Origin: Anaerolinea sp.
GTDB taxonomy: Bacteria > Chloroflexota > Anaerolineae > Anaerolineales > Anaerolineaceae
NCBI GenBank assembly: GCA_020725865.1
Contig: DYEC01000023.1
Location: 27,326 to 91,325, forward strand
Direction of reading: 5' to 3'
DNA length: 64,000 bases
A program made the translations under genes and the position numbers. The notes below the pieces were generated by a model. It saw only the letters and a list, made by a program, of their open reading frames with translations, had not been told where the DNA came from and ran no database searches. Of the stretch, positions 17,123 through 26,067 are shown piece by piece; the first letter of the stretch is position 1; each line of letters starts with the position of its first letter.

Positions 17123-18435
17123 GGCTGTTGGCGGGTGCGTTTATAACGTTGATTGTGGGGCTGTCTCTGCTTTCTGCCTGCGCCGGCGGGGCAGTTTCAG
17201 GTGAGGTTGTTGCAACCCATATAGCTACCTCCACACAACCGGCTCCGACACCCGCAGGTCTCCCTTCCCCCAATACACCTGTCGCGGTAACCGTATCTCC
17301 ACCGATGCGGCAGAAACTGACCCTTTGGCTGCCTCCGCAGTTTGATCCCTCAGCACCCACGGCAGGCGCAAAGCTATTCAGAGACCGGTTGCAAGCCTTT
17401 GAGCAGCAAAATCCTCAAGTGGAAGTGACTGTGCGGTTGAAGGCTCTTAGTGGTCCGGCAGGTTTGCTGGAGATGCTGACGGCTGCCCATGCAGCAGCCC
17501 CGGCGGCTTTGCCTTCGCTGGTTGCGTTGACGCGTTTTGACCTTGAAACGGCAGCGATCAAAGGAATTGTCTATCCTTTTGAAACCTCGTTTGATGCTGG
17601 TGAGGAAGAGGAAGACGGCTGGTTAGAGTATGCACGTCAGCTTGGTCAGGTGCAGGGGAGTGCGATGGGACTGCCGTTTGCAGGGGATGCGCTAGTGTTG
17701 CTCTATCGTCCTTCCAGAGCCGGCTCTCCTCCTAAAGACTGGCTGGATTTATTGCAGCGCGATCAGCCGATACTTTTTCCAGTTGCCGATCCATATAGCC
17801 TGCTGACGTTGGATTTGTATCTTTCTGCGGGCGGTGTCCTTCAGGATAATCAGGGCAAGCCCATGTTGCAGGCGGAAATCCTTGAAAAAGTGCTGAGGTT
17901 TTATGTAGATGGTGCAGATCAAAATTCGTTTCCTGAATGGATGGTGCAACTGGAAAACGAGGAACAAACCTGGCAATCCTATCGCGAGCAAAACGCACAC
18001 TGGCTGGTAACGCATAGCTCGTATTATCTGGCCAACCCGCCGGCGGATACGCTGGCTGCGCCATTGCCTTCTCTTAGTAGCGGCAATTTCACCCTCGCCG
18101 GCGGCTGGCTCTGGGCGGTGGCTGATCCTGATCCGCAGCGCCGTCAGCTTGCCGAACTATTGGCGCAGTATTTGACCGATGAAACGTTCTTGAGACAGTG
18201 GAGCCCGTACTCCGGTTACCTGCCGGTGCGTGCATCCTCGTTAAGCGGCTGGGATAAACAAACGCTGCGAATGCTTGCGGGAGAGGTGACGCGTTCTGCG
18301 CAGGTACAACCTCCCGGCGAATTGATCAACATCTTGGGCCCGATCTTGCAGGAAGCAACCATTGCTGCAATACGCGATCACAGCAATCCCACACAGATTG
18401 CGCAAACTGCAGCGGCGAAACTGGTTACGCCATGA
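17119..18435 (+). CDS. ABC-type solute-binding lipoprotein (family 1)
   Basis: This 438-residue secreted lipoprotein has a signal peptide ending in the lipobox LLSAC (Cys near residue 21). A Thr/Pro linker (about 33-60) leads into a family 1 solute-binding fold recognisable by QKLTLWLPPQFD, MGLPFAGDALVLLYRPS and the C-terminal YLTDETFLRQWSPYSGYLPVR. Sugars or oligosaccharides are the usual ligands. No permease or ATPase adjoins it. Instead it is translationally coupled to an M42 peptidase, so a peptide-related or sensory role is possible. Confidence 0.82.
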   Translation: MRLLAGAFITLIVGLSLLSACAGGAVSGEVVATHIATSTQPAPTPAGLPSPNTPVAVTVSPPMRQKLTLWLPPQFDPSAPTAGAKLFRDRLQAFEQQNPQVEVTVRLKALSGPAGLLEMLTAAHAAAPAALPSLVALTRFDLETAAIKGIVYPFETSFDAGEEEEDGWLEYARQLGQVQGSAMGLPFAGDALVLLYRPSRAGSPPKDWLDLLQRDQPILFPVADPYSLLTLDLYLSAGGVLQDNQGKPMLQAEILEKVLRFYVDGADQNSFPEWMVQLENEEQTWQSYREQNAHWLVTHSSYYLANPPADTLAAPLPSLSSGNFTLAGGWLWAVADPDPQRRQLAELLAQYLTDETFLRQWSPYSGYLPVRASSLSGWDKQTLRMLAGEVTRSAQVQPPGELINILGPILQEATIAAIRDHSNPTQIAQTAAAKLVTP

Positions 18436-18767
18436 AAAAGCACAAGAAAAATAACGCTTTTCAGAAATTCAAGGGGGTTCGCTGGCCCTCCTGGCTGAAC
18501 CGCCGAACTTTGATTTTGCTCATCATTGCGCTCCTTTTTCTGGGGGCACTTTCGCTGGCTGAACCATTGCCGCGCGCCGATAAGTATTCCTATGCTAACT
18601 TGACCCCCACCCCATTCCCTGAAGCACTGGAATCCGGCGCTCCAACACCCCTGCCGCAGGAATATCTGGAAAATGCCGATCAGACCAATGGCATTTTACT
18701 GGGGGGGACAATTCTGGTGCTGATCGTTGTATTTGGAACGCTCTCTGCTTTGCGCAGACAGACGTAA
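18432..18767 (+). CDS. Small two-span membrane protein
   Basis: This 111-residue protein has a very basic N-terminus (KKHKKNNAFQKFKG), one membrane segment about 29-46, a Thr/Pro-rich extracytoplasmic stretch, and a second segment about 87-106 ending RRQT. I recognise no family. It overlaps the solute-binding gene by four bases, so it is the last gene of the peptidase/lipoprotein operon. It may anchor or stabilise the lipoprotein, but that is only inferred from coupling. Confidence 0.6.
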   Translation: MKKHKKNNAFQKFKGVRWPSWLNRRTLILLIIALLFLGALSLAEPLPRADKYSYANLTPTPFPEALESGAPTPLPQEYLENADQTNGILLGGTILVLIVVFGTLSALRRQT

Positions 18768-18950
18768 ATTTTTCCGCCTGCTTTACATAATATTAAGTTT
18801 CTATTAATCAAACTATCCGCTTCTGTTAATAAGCAGTTGTTAAGATAAATCAGGCATTTGCTGCCTATGGGCGCAACGCTTTTCTCATTTCTGCGTATAT
18901 GTAAGAGCAATGCACAATCTGAAAATTTATTAACATGAAAGGAAGCTGTC

Positions 18951-20369
18951 ATGTCAAAGAAGTTGTTTTTCTGGGGACGCTGGTGCTTGATTGTCCCGCT
19001 AGTTTTTGTTTTGATGCTTGGTCTGGTGCAGCCAGTCCATGCAGCTGAATTTATTGAGGGTGGTGTAATTGGCGCGGGTGAAGTCATTGATGATGATGTT
19101 TTCATTTCCGCCGAAAACGTTACCGTGGATGGCACCGTCAACGGAGCACTGTTCGCAGCAGGCAATATCATTACCGTGAACGGCGTGATCAACGGAGACG
19201 TCTTTGCGGCAGGTAGTCAGGTAATTGTCTCCAATAAAGCAAAAATCGCTGGTAACCTGTTCATTGGCGGGCAAGCGCTGACGGTCGGCGGGGAAATTGG
19301 CGGCAGTGTCTTTGGCGGCAGCAGGTCTATGGTAGTTCAAGAAGGGACAAAGGTCGGGCGCAATTTGTATTACGGCGGGTTCAGCCTTGAAGTCCAACCG
19401 GCAACAACCATTGCCCGTAGTCTATATGCCGGCGGGTATCAGGTCATTCTCAAAGGCGAAGTGGCTCAGGATGCCAAGCTGAGCGCCGGAGCGGTGGAAT
19501 TAAGCGGTAAAGTTGGGCGCAATATGGTAGTGGAAATGGGTGAGGTAGATCAAGGGGCACCTGCGCCTCCTCCCGTGTTCTTCATGCCTGGCAACGTGCC
19601 AATGCCGCCGGCGATCAAACCTGGTTTGCGCGTGGACCCAAAGGCTGAGATTGGCGGAAAGCTGGTCTATACCAGCAATCTGGATATGTCCGGCCAAATT
19701 CAGGCAGCGCCAGCGGGTGGTGTGGTGTTCCAGACCCCTGTGCCGAAGGAAAAAGAAGAAGCGCAACCGCGCGGGCTGAGCCGGATTGAACGCATCAGCC
19801 CGGTGGTGAGCTGGATTTTCAAGACCCTGCGCAACTTGATCACGTTGCTGGTGCTGGGCGGCTTGGCGCTGTGGCTATTGCCGGGGGTGTTGCGGCGGCT
19901 GGTGGATCAACTGCGCACCAGCCCTGCCCCGGCTGCCGGCTACGGTGCACTGGTACTGGTTGTGGGGTATGTTGGTGCATTCTTTGCTGCGCTTATCATC
20001 CTTTCAATTGGAATTTTCCTGCTGATAGTGACGCTAGGGGGTCTGGGCGGGACTGTACTGGGGATGGGACTGTCTTCGCTGGCGGTCTTTTTGGCGGCGC
20101 TGGGCTTTCTAGTTAATTATGGCAGCAAGCTGGTGCTAGCTTTTTTGGCTGGCAAGTGGATCATGCAGCGGCTTGCCCCAAATGCCTCACATCCGCACAT
20201 CTGGGCGTTGGTGGTAGGCGTGGTGGTTTACGTTTTGTTGCGTGCCATTCCGTTTGTCGGCTGGGTTTTCGGTCTGCTTGCCACGCTCTTTGGATTGGGT
20301 GCCATGTACCTTGTGTACCGTGCCTGGCGGGCGGAACGACTGGCTTCTGCCGAACAGCCTGCAGTCTAG
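18951..20369 (+). CDS. Exported bactofilin-like repeat protein with membrane domain
   Basis: This 472-residue protein has a signal peptide (about 1-31, ending VHA). About 170 residues of bactofilin-type beta-helix repeats follow, with motifs such as VTVDGTVNGALFAAG, ITVNGVINGDVFAAG and LTVGGEIGGSVFGGS. A Pro-rich linker leads to four or five membrane segments from about residue 285 to 460. Cytoplasmic bactofilins polymerise into scaffolds; here the repeat domain would lie outside the membrane. GAAAGGAAG precedes the ATG. The gene stands alone with its own terminator. Confidence 0.75.
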   Translation: MSKKLFFWGRWCLIVPLVFVLMLGLVQPVHAAEFIEGGVIGAGEVIDDDVFISAENVTVDGTVNGALFAAGNIITVNGVINGDVFAAGSQVIVSNKAKIAGNLFIGGQALTVGGEIGGSVFGGSRSMVVQEGTKVGRNLYYGGFSLEVQPATTIARSLYAGGYQVILKGEVAQDAKLSAGAVELSGKVGRNMVVEMGEVDQGAPAPPPVFFMPGNVPMPPAIKPGLRVDPKAEIGGKLVYTSNLDMSGQIQAAPAGGVVFQTPVPKEKEEAQPRGLSRIERISPVVSWIFKTLRNLITLLVLGGLALWLLPGVLRRLVDQLRTSPAPAAGYGALVLVVGYVGAFFAALIILSIGIFLLIVTLGGLGGTVLGMGLSSLAVFLAALGFLVNYGSKLVLAFLAGKWIMQRLAPNASHPHIWALVVGVVVYVLLRAIPFVGWVFGLLATLFGLGAMYLVYRAWRAERLASAEQPAV

Positions 20370-20375
20370 CCCGGC

Positions 20376-20440
20376 TTGAGCCATTCGGCTCAACCGTGAA
20401 AAGCGCACCGGTGGTAAGTTGCCGGTGCGCTGGGCTTTTT
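20376..20440 (+). terminator. Rho-independent terminator between convergent genes
   Basis: AGCGCACCGG (20402-20411) and CCGGTGCGCT (20422-20431) form a perfect 10-base stem followed by GGGCTTTTT, a strong terminator for the bactofilin-like gene. A smaller hairpin, TTGAGCC (20376-20382) with GGCTCAA (20387-20393), lies just before it. Confidence 0.85.
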
Positions 20441-21734
20441 ATAACGGCAGAGCAATGAACGGAGTCAGCATTTCGGCGCGGGTGAGTGCCCCGTGCCGCC
20501 CAAGCAAGATGTTTTCTTTGTTTGCCCACCACAGGTAGGCATTATCTTGTGCAATTGCCACCCAGTCACCGATTCGTTCGAGCGTGCGCGGCGCAGGTTG
20601 ACCAGGTCCAAACAGACCGGCTTGCAAAAGCTGCTCCGCAGGGTACAGGCGGAAACGTTCACCCCAGCGTTCGGCAAAAAGCTGTCGCAGCTTTTCTTCT
20701 TTGCCGGGGCGGACATACAGATAGGCAAAGCGTGCTTCGCCGGTTGCCATGACCAGACAATCCATCACGTCCGGATGGTTCTTCAGGTCATAACAGGTGT
20801 ATCGGGGGGTGGCGATTTCACCGTGATCAGCAGTCAGGATTAGCAATGTGCGTCCTTTGACGTTCTGGCGAACCAAGCGTACAAAGCGCTCAAACAATCG
20901 GCTGAAGGATTCAAATTCCCAGTAGACGCGTTCGTTATCGGGTCCATAGAGATGACTCAATTCATCCAGTTCACCCCAGTAAATATAGATATAACTGCGC
21001 TCATAGTTTTCCCCCGAAAGGAACTGGCTGAAAGAATACCATAAATCTGCGGTGGTGCGAAAGCTTTTAACGTTGACCTGCGGCATATGCATTGTGGAAA
21101 GCCCCGAACGGGCAATGGCGGCGTGAAGGAAACCGAAAGTTTTGACCCCAAATTGTTCGAGGTGTGTTCCAAGAGTAGGCAAATTTAAGAAAGTTGCTGG
21201 GTCAAAACCGGCGCGGCGAAGAGAGCCATTATCACCCTGGAAAGCCATTGGGGCGTGAGTGATCATATTTGCCACAACGCCGTACTCTTTCAGCCAGCTC
21301 TCATAACCGGTGATGGCATGGCGAAGGGTGGTTTCGCCCGTCCAGAGCGTGGTCAGTGCGGAGGAAGTTGTGCTTGGGACAATGCTGGTCAGCGGAGCAA
21401 TCAGTGCATCAGCCAGAAGATTCGACCAGATACGCTCATGGGCTGGTTTTTCCTGTTCTCGAGCCGTATATCGTAGAAACCAGTCTAATCCTAATCCATC
21501 TACCAGCACCAGAATCACATTTCGGTATTTCTCATCCAGTGTGTGAAGGTATGGCTGTGCCAGCGATGGAAGTCCGAAGGAACCTGCGTCCAACCAGCGG
21601 CAGATACTGGCTGGCAGACTGGCAAGGGTTGTCCCTGCCTGATAGTTTGGATAGACCGCCTGTGTGTCAGTGGGGATGAGCGGCGGGCGAAAGGATTCGA
21701 TGATGGGCAGAAGATGGGAAACCAGATCAGGCAT
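20439..21734 (-). CDS. Alkaline phosphatase superfamily (phosphodiesterase) protein
   Basis: This 431-residue enzyme of the type I phosphodiesterase/nucleotide pyrophosphatase group hydrolyses phosphoesters using two metals and a Thr/Ser nucleophile. The metal-binding start is VILVLVDGLGLDWF, the nucleophile region is IVPSTTSSALTTLWTGE, and the late metal site is LTADHGEI. I chose the ATG at 21734, which has GGGAG seven bases upstream, over a start 81 bases further out. No signal peptide is evident, so it appears cytoplasmic. The substrate is unknown. Confidence 0.82.
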   Translation of the reverse strand: MPDLVSHLLPIIESFRPPLIPTDTQAVYPNYQAGTTLASLPASICRWLDAGSFGLPSLAQPYLHTLDEKYRNVILVLVDGLGLDWFLRYTAREQEKPAHERIWSNLLADALIAPLTSIVPSTTSSALTTLWTGETTLRHAITGYESWLKEYGVVANMITHAPMAFQGDNGSLRRAGFDPATFLNLPTLGTHLEQFGVKTFGFLHAAIARSGLSTMHMPQVNVKSFRTTADLWYSFSQFLSGENYERSYIYIYWGELDELSHLYGPDNERVYWEFESFSRLFERFVRLVRQNVKGRTLLILTADHGEIATPRYTCYDLKNHPDVMDCLVMATGEARFAYLYVRPGKEEKLRQLFAERWGERFRLYPAEQLLQAGLFGPGQPAPRTLERIGDWVAIAQDNAYLWWANKENILLGRHGALTRAEMLTPFIALPL

Positions 21735-21883
21735 GGCGAATCTCCCAATGATAAAGTCACCGCAGGGGCTGAAACCGTCTTCGGAAAGAGAAATCTTTCC
21801 CCTGTGTTGAGGCAATTATACCCTTAGGGGTGGGAAGAGCGGGTTTTGTGCCGGCAATTTGCGTATAGATTGGTGATTTTTGC

Positions 21884-21889
21884 TATAAT
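21884..21889 (+). promoter_or_regulatory. -10 box upstream of the phosphoribosyltransferase gene
   Basis: A perfect TATAAT lies about 56 bases before the ATG at 21945 in an AT-rich region. The best -35 (TTGCGT) is 19 bases away, so the promoter is plausible but not ideal. Confidence 0.45.
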
Positions 21890-21944
21890 GTTAAATCATT
21901 CAAAAATTTTTCTTACTATTTTTAAAACAAGGAAATTATAAAAA

Positions 21945-22454
21945 ATGCGGCGTGAGATCCTGACCTGGAGCGATGTTGATAAACTGATTGATCACCTGAT
22001 TCCCCAATTTGAAACCGAATTCGATGCGATGGTCATGATCACACGCGGCGGTTTGATCCCCGGTGGGATGCTGGCAGAGGCACTCAACATCACCAACATT
22101 TTGATCGCCGCAGTGGATTTTCCTGCTGAGATGGAGATGGAAAAGCAGCGCGAGAAATCACGTTTGCTTGCCTGGCCCACCTTTGCCCAGTTTCCGGATA
22201 ATTCACTGCTGGTCGGACGGCGGGTTTTGATTGTGGATGATGTCTGGGGGTCAGGACGCACGATTACAGCGGTCAAGAACCGGGTTTCGGGCGCCGGTGG
22301 GATACCCTATACCTGTGTGTTACATTTCAACCCCTATCGTAGCTTGTTCGGCACAGTGCGCCCGGATTATTATGCGGCGATCACCGATGCGCACATTGTT
22401 TACCCATGGGAGATTCACCGTGGGCCCGAGGGCGTACTGCTGAACAGTTTTTGA
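21945..22454 (+). CDS. Type I phosphoribosyltransferase
   Basis: This 169-residue protein has the PRPP-binding motif VLIVDDVWGSGRTI (near residues 94-107) and an N-terminal DAMVMITRGGLIPGG of the PRTase fold. Overall it resembles hypoxanthine/xanthine phosphoribosyltransferases, and the C-terminal VYPWEIHR resembles Gpt-like xanthine enzymes. It probably salvages a purine base. The base specificity cannot be assigned from the sequence. AAGGAAA precedes the ATG. It converges on a glycosyltransferase gene. Confidence 0.85.
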   Translation: MRREILTWSDVDKLIDHLIPQFETEFDAMVMITRGGLIPGGMLAEALNITNILIAAVDFPAEMEMEKQREKSRLLAWPTFAQFPDNSLLVGRRVLIVDDVWGSGRTITAVKNRVSGAGGIPYTCVLHFNPYRSLFGTVRPDYYAAITDAHIVYPWEIHRGPEGVLLNSF

Positions 22455-22471
22455 TCAAAACGAATGGGGGG

Positions 22472-23497
22472 TCAGCCGAGCAGTTCTTCCAGATAAGTGT
22501 CAATCATTTGCTGCAGGCTGAAAGCCTGCTCGGCGCGGCGGCGCGCTGCCTGCCTGTAACTTTCCTGGTCGGCGAGGATTTTGAGCATAGCTTCCGCCAG
22601 TGCTGGTAAGTTCGGCGGCTCCAGTTTCCATACATCACCGCCATACGGGGCAAGTTCACCGGAGCCATCGGTGACCAGCTCCGGAAGCGCACCGGTTGCA
22701 AAACCGGTCACGGGCAGCCCGCAAGCCAGCGCCTCAACTACTGAATTGGGACAGGCAGCATTCAAATCTGCTGAAAACAGGACGTGCGCTGAACGGTCTA
22801 TTTCGGGAATGCGCTGACGTTCGACAACCCCAAGCCATGTGATGGTGATATCGCGTTCCTGCCGCCAGCGTGTCAGAGCATCCTGCCAGACATTGCCGAC
22901 CACCATTAACTCAACCGGTCGAATTGTCTGGCGTTGAACGAGACGCGCTGCTTGTACAGCATGTTCCAGCCCTTGTTCGTAACCTCCGCCCACTTGACCT
23001 TCGACAACCAGAATCCGCCAGTGGTCATCGGGACGTTGATGTTCCCCTAGTGGAGAAAATTCGTTTAAGTCCACACCGTTGTATTGAACCACAGTGCGCT
23101 TTTCCAGCGGACGATAGACACGTTCCCACCAGGATTGTGAAAAGTGGCTCTGGTAGATAATGCGGTTGGCGAGCCGGCGGCGGATAGATGCCAGGACGTG
23201 ATTGTTCCATTCACACCGCAGATAATAGCGCAGGGAAACACGATGCTGACGGTGTAGCCAGTTCATGCCATTCAGACGTTGGACAATGCGTATTCCGCGC
23301 CGGCGGGCTTGCCAGAGCGCCGGCAGATAGCGAATTGTCCCGCCAATTAATAGGATTGCCTTGCACTCGTTATCCATGGGGGTATGGATAACCGGATACC
23401 CCCGCGCCTGAAGCCCGGCGGTCAGGCGTGCTAGGAAAGAAGCCGGACCACCTAAGCCACTGAGCGGCGGAAGGACGCAAATGGCGGCGTTTTTCAT
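22472..23497 (-). CDS. Family 4-type glycosyltransferase
   Basis: This 341-residue GT-B glycosyltransferase transfers a sugar from an activated donor. The N-terminal acceptor domain starts ICVLPPLSGLGGPASFLARL. The C-terminal donor domain has HVLFSADLNAACPNSVVEALACGLPV, which contains the E-x7-E-type motif of GT4 enzymes. No signal peptide or membrane segment is seen. It stands alone between a phosphoribosyltransferase and a divergent regulator-like gene, so the product is unknown. The start has no clear ribosome binding site. Confidence 0.85.
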   Translation of the reverse strand: MKNAAICVLPPLSGLGGPASFLARLTAGLQARGYPVIHTPMDNECKAILLIGGTIRYLPALWQARRRGIRIVQRLNGMNWLHRQHRVSLRYYLRCEWNNHVLASIRRRLANRIIYQSHFSQSWWERVYRPLEKRTVVQYNGVDLNEFSPLGEHQRPDDHWRILVVEGQVGGGYEQGLEHAVQAARLVQRQTIRPVELMVVGNVWQDALTRWRQERDITITWLGVVERQRIPEIDRSAHVLFSADLNAACPNSVVEALACGLPVTGFATGALPELVTDGSGELAPYGGDVWKLEPPNLPALAEAMLKILADQESYRQAARRRAEQAFSLQQMIDTYLEELLG

Positions 23498-23664
23498 GGT
23501 TGCTCGTTTGCAATATCAGAGGCTGTGTTACCTCATGAGTGCGGGTGTGATCAGTGGTTATTAAATATGGCAGAGACCTTGCAACCCTGGCATTATTGAA
23601 ATTATATCCCGTTTCGCATGAGAGGCGGTAAATTATGAATAGTTTACAATTAAATAACAAATGC

Positions 23665-23693
23665 TTGCCTCAATACATTCACCGTGATACACT
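23665..23693 (+). promoter_or_regulatory. Promoter giving a leaderless transcript
   Basis: TTGCCT (23665-23670), a 17-base spacer and TACACT (23688-23693) end six bases before the ATG at 23700. Transcription would start at or one base from the start codon. No ribosome binding site is present. Confidence 0.6.
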
Positions 23694-23699
23694 TTAAAT

Positions 23700-26036
23700 A
23701 TGCCGAAGGGTGTTCTTGTTGCTACGCCTCATGCCACGTTTGGTGAACTGCTGCGTCTCAGCCTTGAAGAAAGCGGACGCTATGTAGTGCGTACGGTCAC
23801 CACAGCTCAAGAGGTGCTGACAAATGGCTGCCGCAACGGCATTGAGCTGGTGATTTTGGACTCTGACCTTATGGATGCTTCCGTTGTTGAGGTGGGTACC
23901 CGACTGCGGCAAAAAGACCCAACGCTTTGTCTGGTTGTTATTCCGCCCGAAAACAACCCGCGCCATCCGAAGCTGGCTGGTTTTATTGCGGATGGGTATC
24001 TCAGCCGGCCATTCTATACCCCTGTGCTGTTGGAAATGCTGGATGCCTTGCTTGATCCTGAGGATTCGGCGGTATCTCGCTCCAATTCTTCGTTTTTACC
24101 CTCTGATCCTTCTGACCAGCTATCCTGGCTTCAAAACACGAACTTGGCAACGCAGTTTCTTGCCAGCCTGTTGCTGGAGACGTCCGCTCATGCTGCGCTG
24201 TTAATGCGCAATGATCAGGTTCTGACCCACGCCGGTCACCTGTCTCCCGAAGCTGTTCAGGAAGCATCCCGGATTCTGGCTCGATACTGGTCGAAAACGG
24301 CTCAGCGCGAACTGGCGCGTTTTTTGCGCACTGCCGGTGGTGAATACCTGCTGTATGCTGTTCCCATTCTTGGCAATGTGATGCTGGGGATGCTTTTTGA
24401 TACCACGATGCGGCTCACTCAGGCACGCGGGCAGTCTTTGAGGCTGGCACACGCTTTAGTCACTGAATCCCCTGAAGAAATGGCACAGCCTGCTTTGCAA
24501 CCTGTGATTGAGCCGGCGGTTACCGGGGCACCCATAGCAGTAGAAAAACAAGCTCCGACTGAAATATCGCCATTTTTACCGGGGGAAGAAGCCGAGGAAA
24601 CGCCGCCTCTTGCAATGGCGGAGACTTCCCCTGTTTTGGAAAAACCGATGTCCCAAACAGAAGAAACCGTTGAGTCTCCGCTGCAAACCTTGCGACGCTT
24701 ATTGCAGAGCGAGGAAGATCAAACGGCAGTTGGCGGTTTTGAGCAGGTCTTGGAGCAAGCTGCAACGGCAGAACTGCCAGAGGGACAAAAATTGGATGTC
24801 GCTTTTGCCGAAAGTGAAGAAGATCAACCTTTTGAGCAGCCGGCCGAAACGGCGCTCTTGCTTACAGAAGATGTTCTTGAGGCGGAAGAGCCCCGCATAG
24901 GATTGCCAGATGTATCTGTACCGGATGAAGGGGAATGGACATTTGAGCGTATTGAACCCGAGATTCGGGAGCCGTCGTTAGAAGAATTGCTCGATTTAGA
25001 TTGGGGGGAACTGGCAGAAGAACAACCGGAGAAACTGCCGGCAGAACCGGCGAAAGAACAGCCGGTTATGCCAAAAGACACTGAAGGACAGATTGAAAGT
25101 GAACAGCTGAGCGAAGAACTGCCCGAAACTGCCATCCTCTCGCCGCTTGAGCTGGAGGAGGAGAGTACAGTGGAGCCACCGCCCCTGCCAGCGGAATTCG
25201 GGAGCGTTTCTTCGGTGCCGCAACCATCCGCTTTTGCGGATGTAGAAAAATCGGAAGAAACCCACCCTGGTAAAGAGCTTGCTGAGGGAGACGAGGGTTT
25301 CTCCGAAGCGGATGTACAGCGGATTCTGGATATGCTTGCCGAGATGCCTTCACCTGAACCGCAAAGAGGCGAACGGGAAGAAACCGACCATCCCGCAGAG
25401 GACTGGGAGTTTCCTGCCGGTGAGATTACCTTCCCCTGGGAAGATACTGCTGCCAATCCAATTTCTACACCTGACCCAGGTGCCACATTGCCGGTGACCG
25501 TTGCGGGCTTGCCGCCGGAGTCGGTGGAAATCACGCGTGCCATCGGCGTCACGCGGCCGGTTTTGCGGGCGCGCGATGCCAGCGAAGATACCGTCCCGGT
25601 GGGGATACATCCTTCCGAACAGGGCAGTTTGCCTCCAATCCTGACACACGAGGAACCCGTTTTGCTTTACACCTGTGTGCTGGTTCCCCGACTGGCGCGA
25701 TTTCCGCTCACCGGAAAACTGGCGCAATTGTTGACGCAGTGGATGGCTGAAATTTGCCAGTCCTTTGGCTGGCAGCTTGAGAACGTTTCTGTCTATGCTG
25801 AATATTTGCTGTGGACGGTGCGTCTGACGCCGAGTATTTCGCCGGGTAATGTGGTGCGCTTGATTCGTCAGTACACCTCACAACGCATTTTCAACCAGTT
25901 CCCGAATGTGCACCAGGTGGTTTCGGGTTATGATTTTTGGGCACCCGGCTATTTGATTGTCCGCGGGTCTCAACCTCCCGCGATCAATGTGCTTACCGAG
26001 TTTATTGATACTGCACACCGCCGCCAGGGGAATTAA
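23700..26036 (+). CDS. Pseudo-receiver / Roadblock-like / acidic linker / inactive IS200-transposase-fold protein
   Basis: This 778-residue multidomain protein has four parts. Residues 3-118 resemble a response-regulator receiver: Asp54 is kept in VILDSDLMD, but the acidic pair after strand 1 is lost and the switch Lys is Arg103 in YLSRPF. Residues about 150-255 look like a Roadblock/LC7 domain (ALLMRNDQVLTHAG, GGEYLLYAVPILGNVMLGMLF). Residues about 256-650 are an acidic Glu/Pro linker. Residues 655-778 match the IS200/TnpA Y1 transposase fold, but the HUH motif reads AEY and the catalytic Tyr position reads Phe. It is therefore likely a domesticated nucleic-acid-binding module. polA begins 31 bases downstream. 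Confidence 0.75.
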   Translation: MPKGVLVATPHATFGELLRLSLEESGRYVVRTVTTAQEVLTNGCRNGIELVILDSDLMDASVVEVGTRLRQKDPTLCLVVIPPENNPRHPKLAGFIADGYLSRPFYTPVLLEMLDALLDPEDSAVSRSNSSFLPSDPSDQLSWLQNTNLATQFLASLLLETSAHAALLMRNDQVLTHAGHLSPEAVQEASRILARYWSKTAQRELARFLRTAGGEYLLYAVPILGNVMLGMLFDTTMRLTQARGQSLRLAHALVTESPEEMAQPALQPVIEPAVTGAPIAVEKQAPTEISPFLPGEEAEETPPLAMAETSPVLEKPMSQTEETVESPLQTLRRLLQSEEDQTAVGGFEQVLEQAATAELPEGQKLDVAFAESEEDQPFEQPAETALLLTEDVLEAEEPRIGLPDVSVPDEGEWTFERIEPEIREPSLEELLDLDWGELAEEQPEKLPAEPAKEQPVMPKDTEGQIESEQLSEELPETAILSPLELEEESTVEPPPLPAEFGSVSSVPQPSAFADVEKSEETHPGKELAEGDEGFSEADVQRILDMLAEMPSPEPQRGEREETDHPAEDWEFPAGEITFPWEDTAANPISTPDPGATLPVTVAGLPPESVEITRAIGVTRPVLRARDASEDTVPVGIHPSEQGSLPPILTHEEPVLLYTCVLVPRLARFPLTGKLAQLLTQWMAEICQSFGWQLENVSVYAEYLLWTVRLTPSISPGNVVRLIRQYTSQRIFNQFPNVHQVVSGYDFWAPGYLIVRGSQPPAINVLTEFIDTAHRRQGN

Positions 26037-26067
26037 CCGGTCGGTAGAAAACACAGCGGATGAAATC

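Noticed and set aside
18768..18950. Riboswitch upstream of the bactofilin-like gene
   Set aside because: A small AGGCA/TGCCT hairpin is present, but no conserved riboswitch core could be recognised.
24824..25552. Ser-rich 242-residue open frame on the minus strand
   Set aside because: Its Ser/Gly repeats are the mirror of the acidic Glu/Pro linker on the plus strand.
23700..26036. Active IS200 mobile element
   Set aside because: The transposase-like part lacks the HUH and catalytic Tyr, is fused to other domains, and no subterminal hairpins or tnpB are present.
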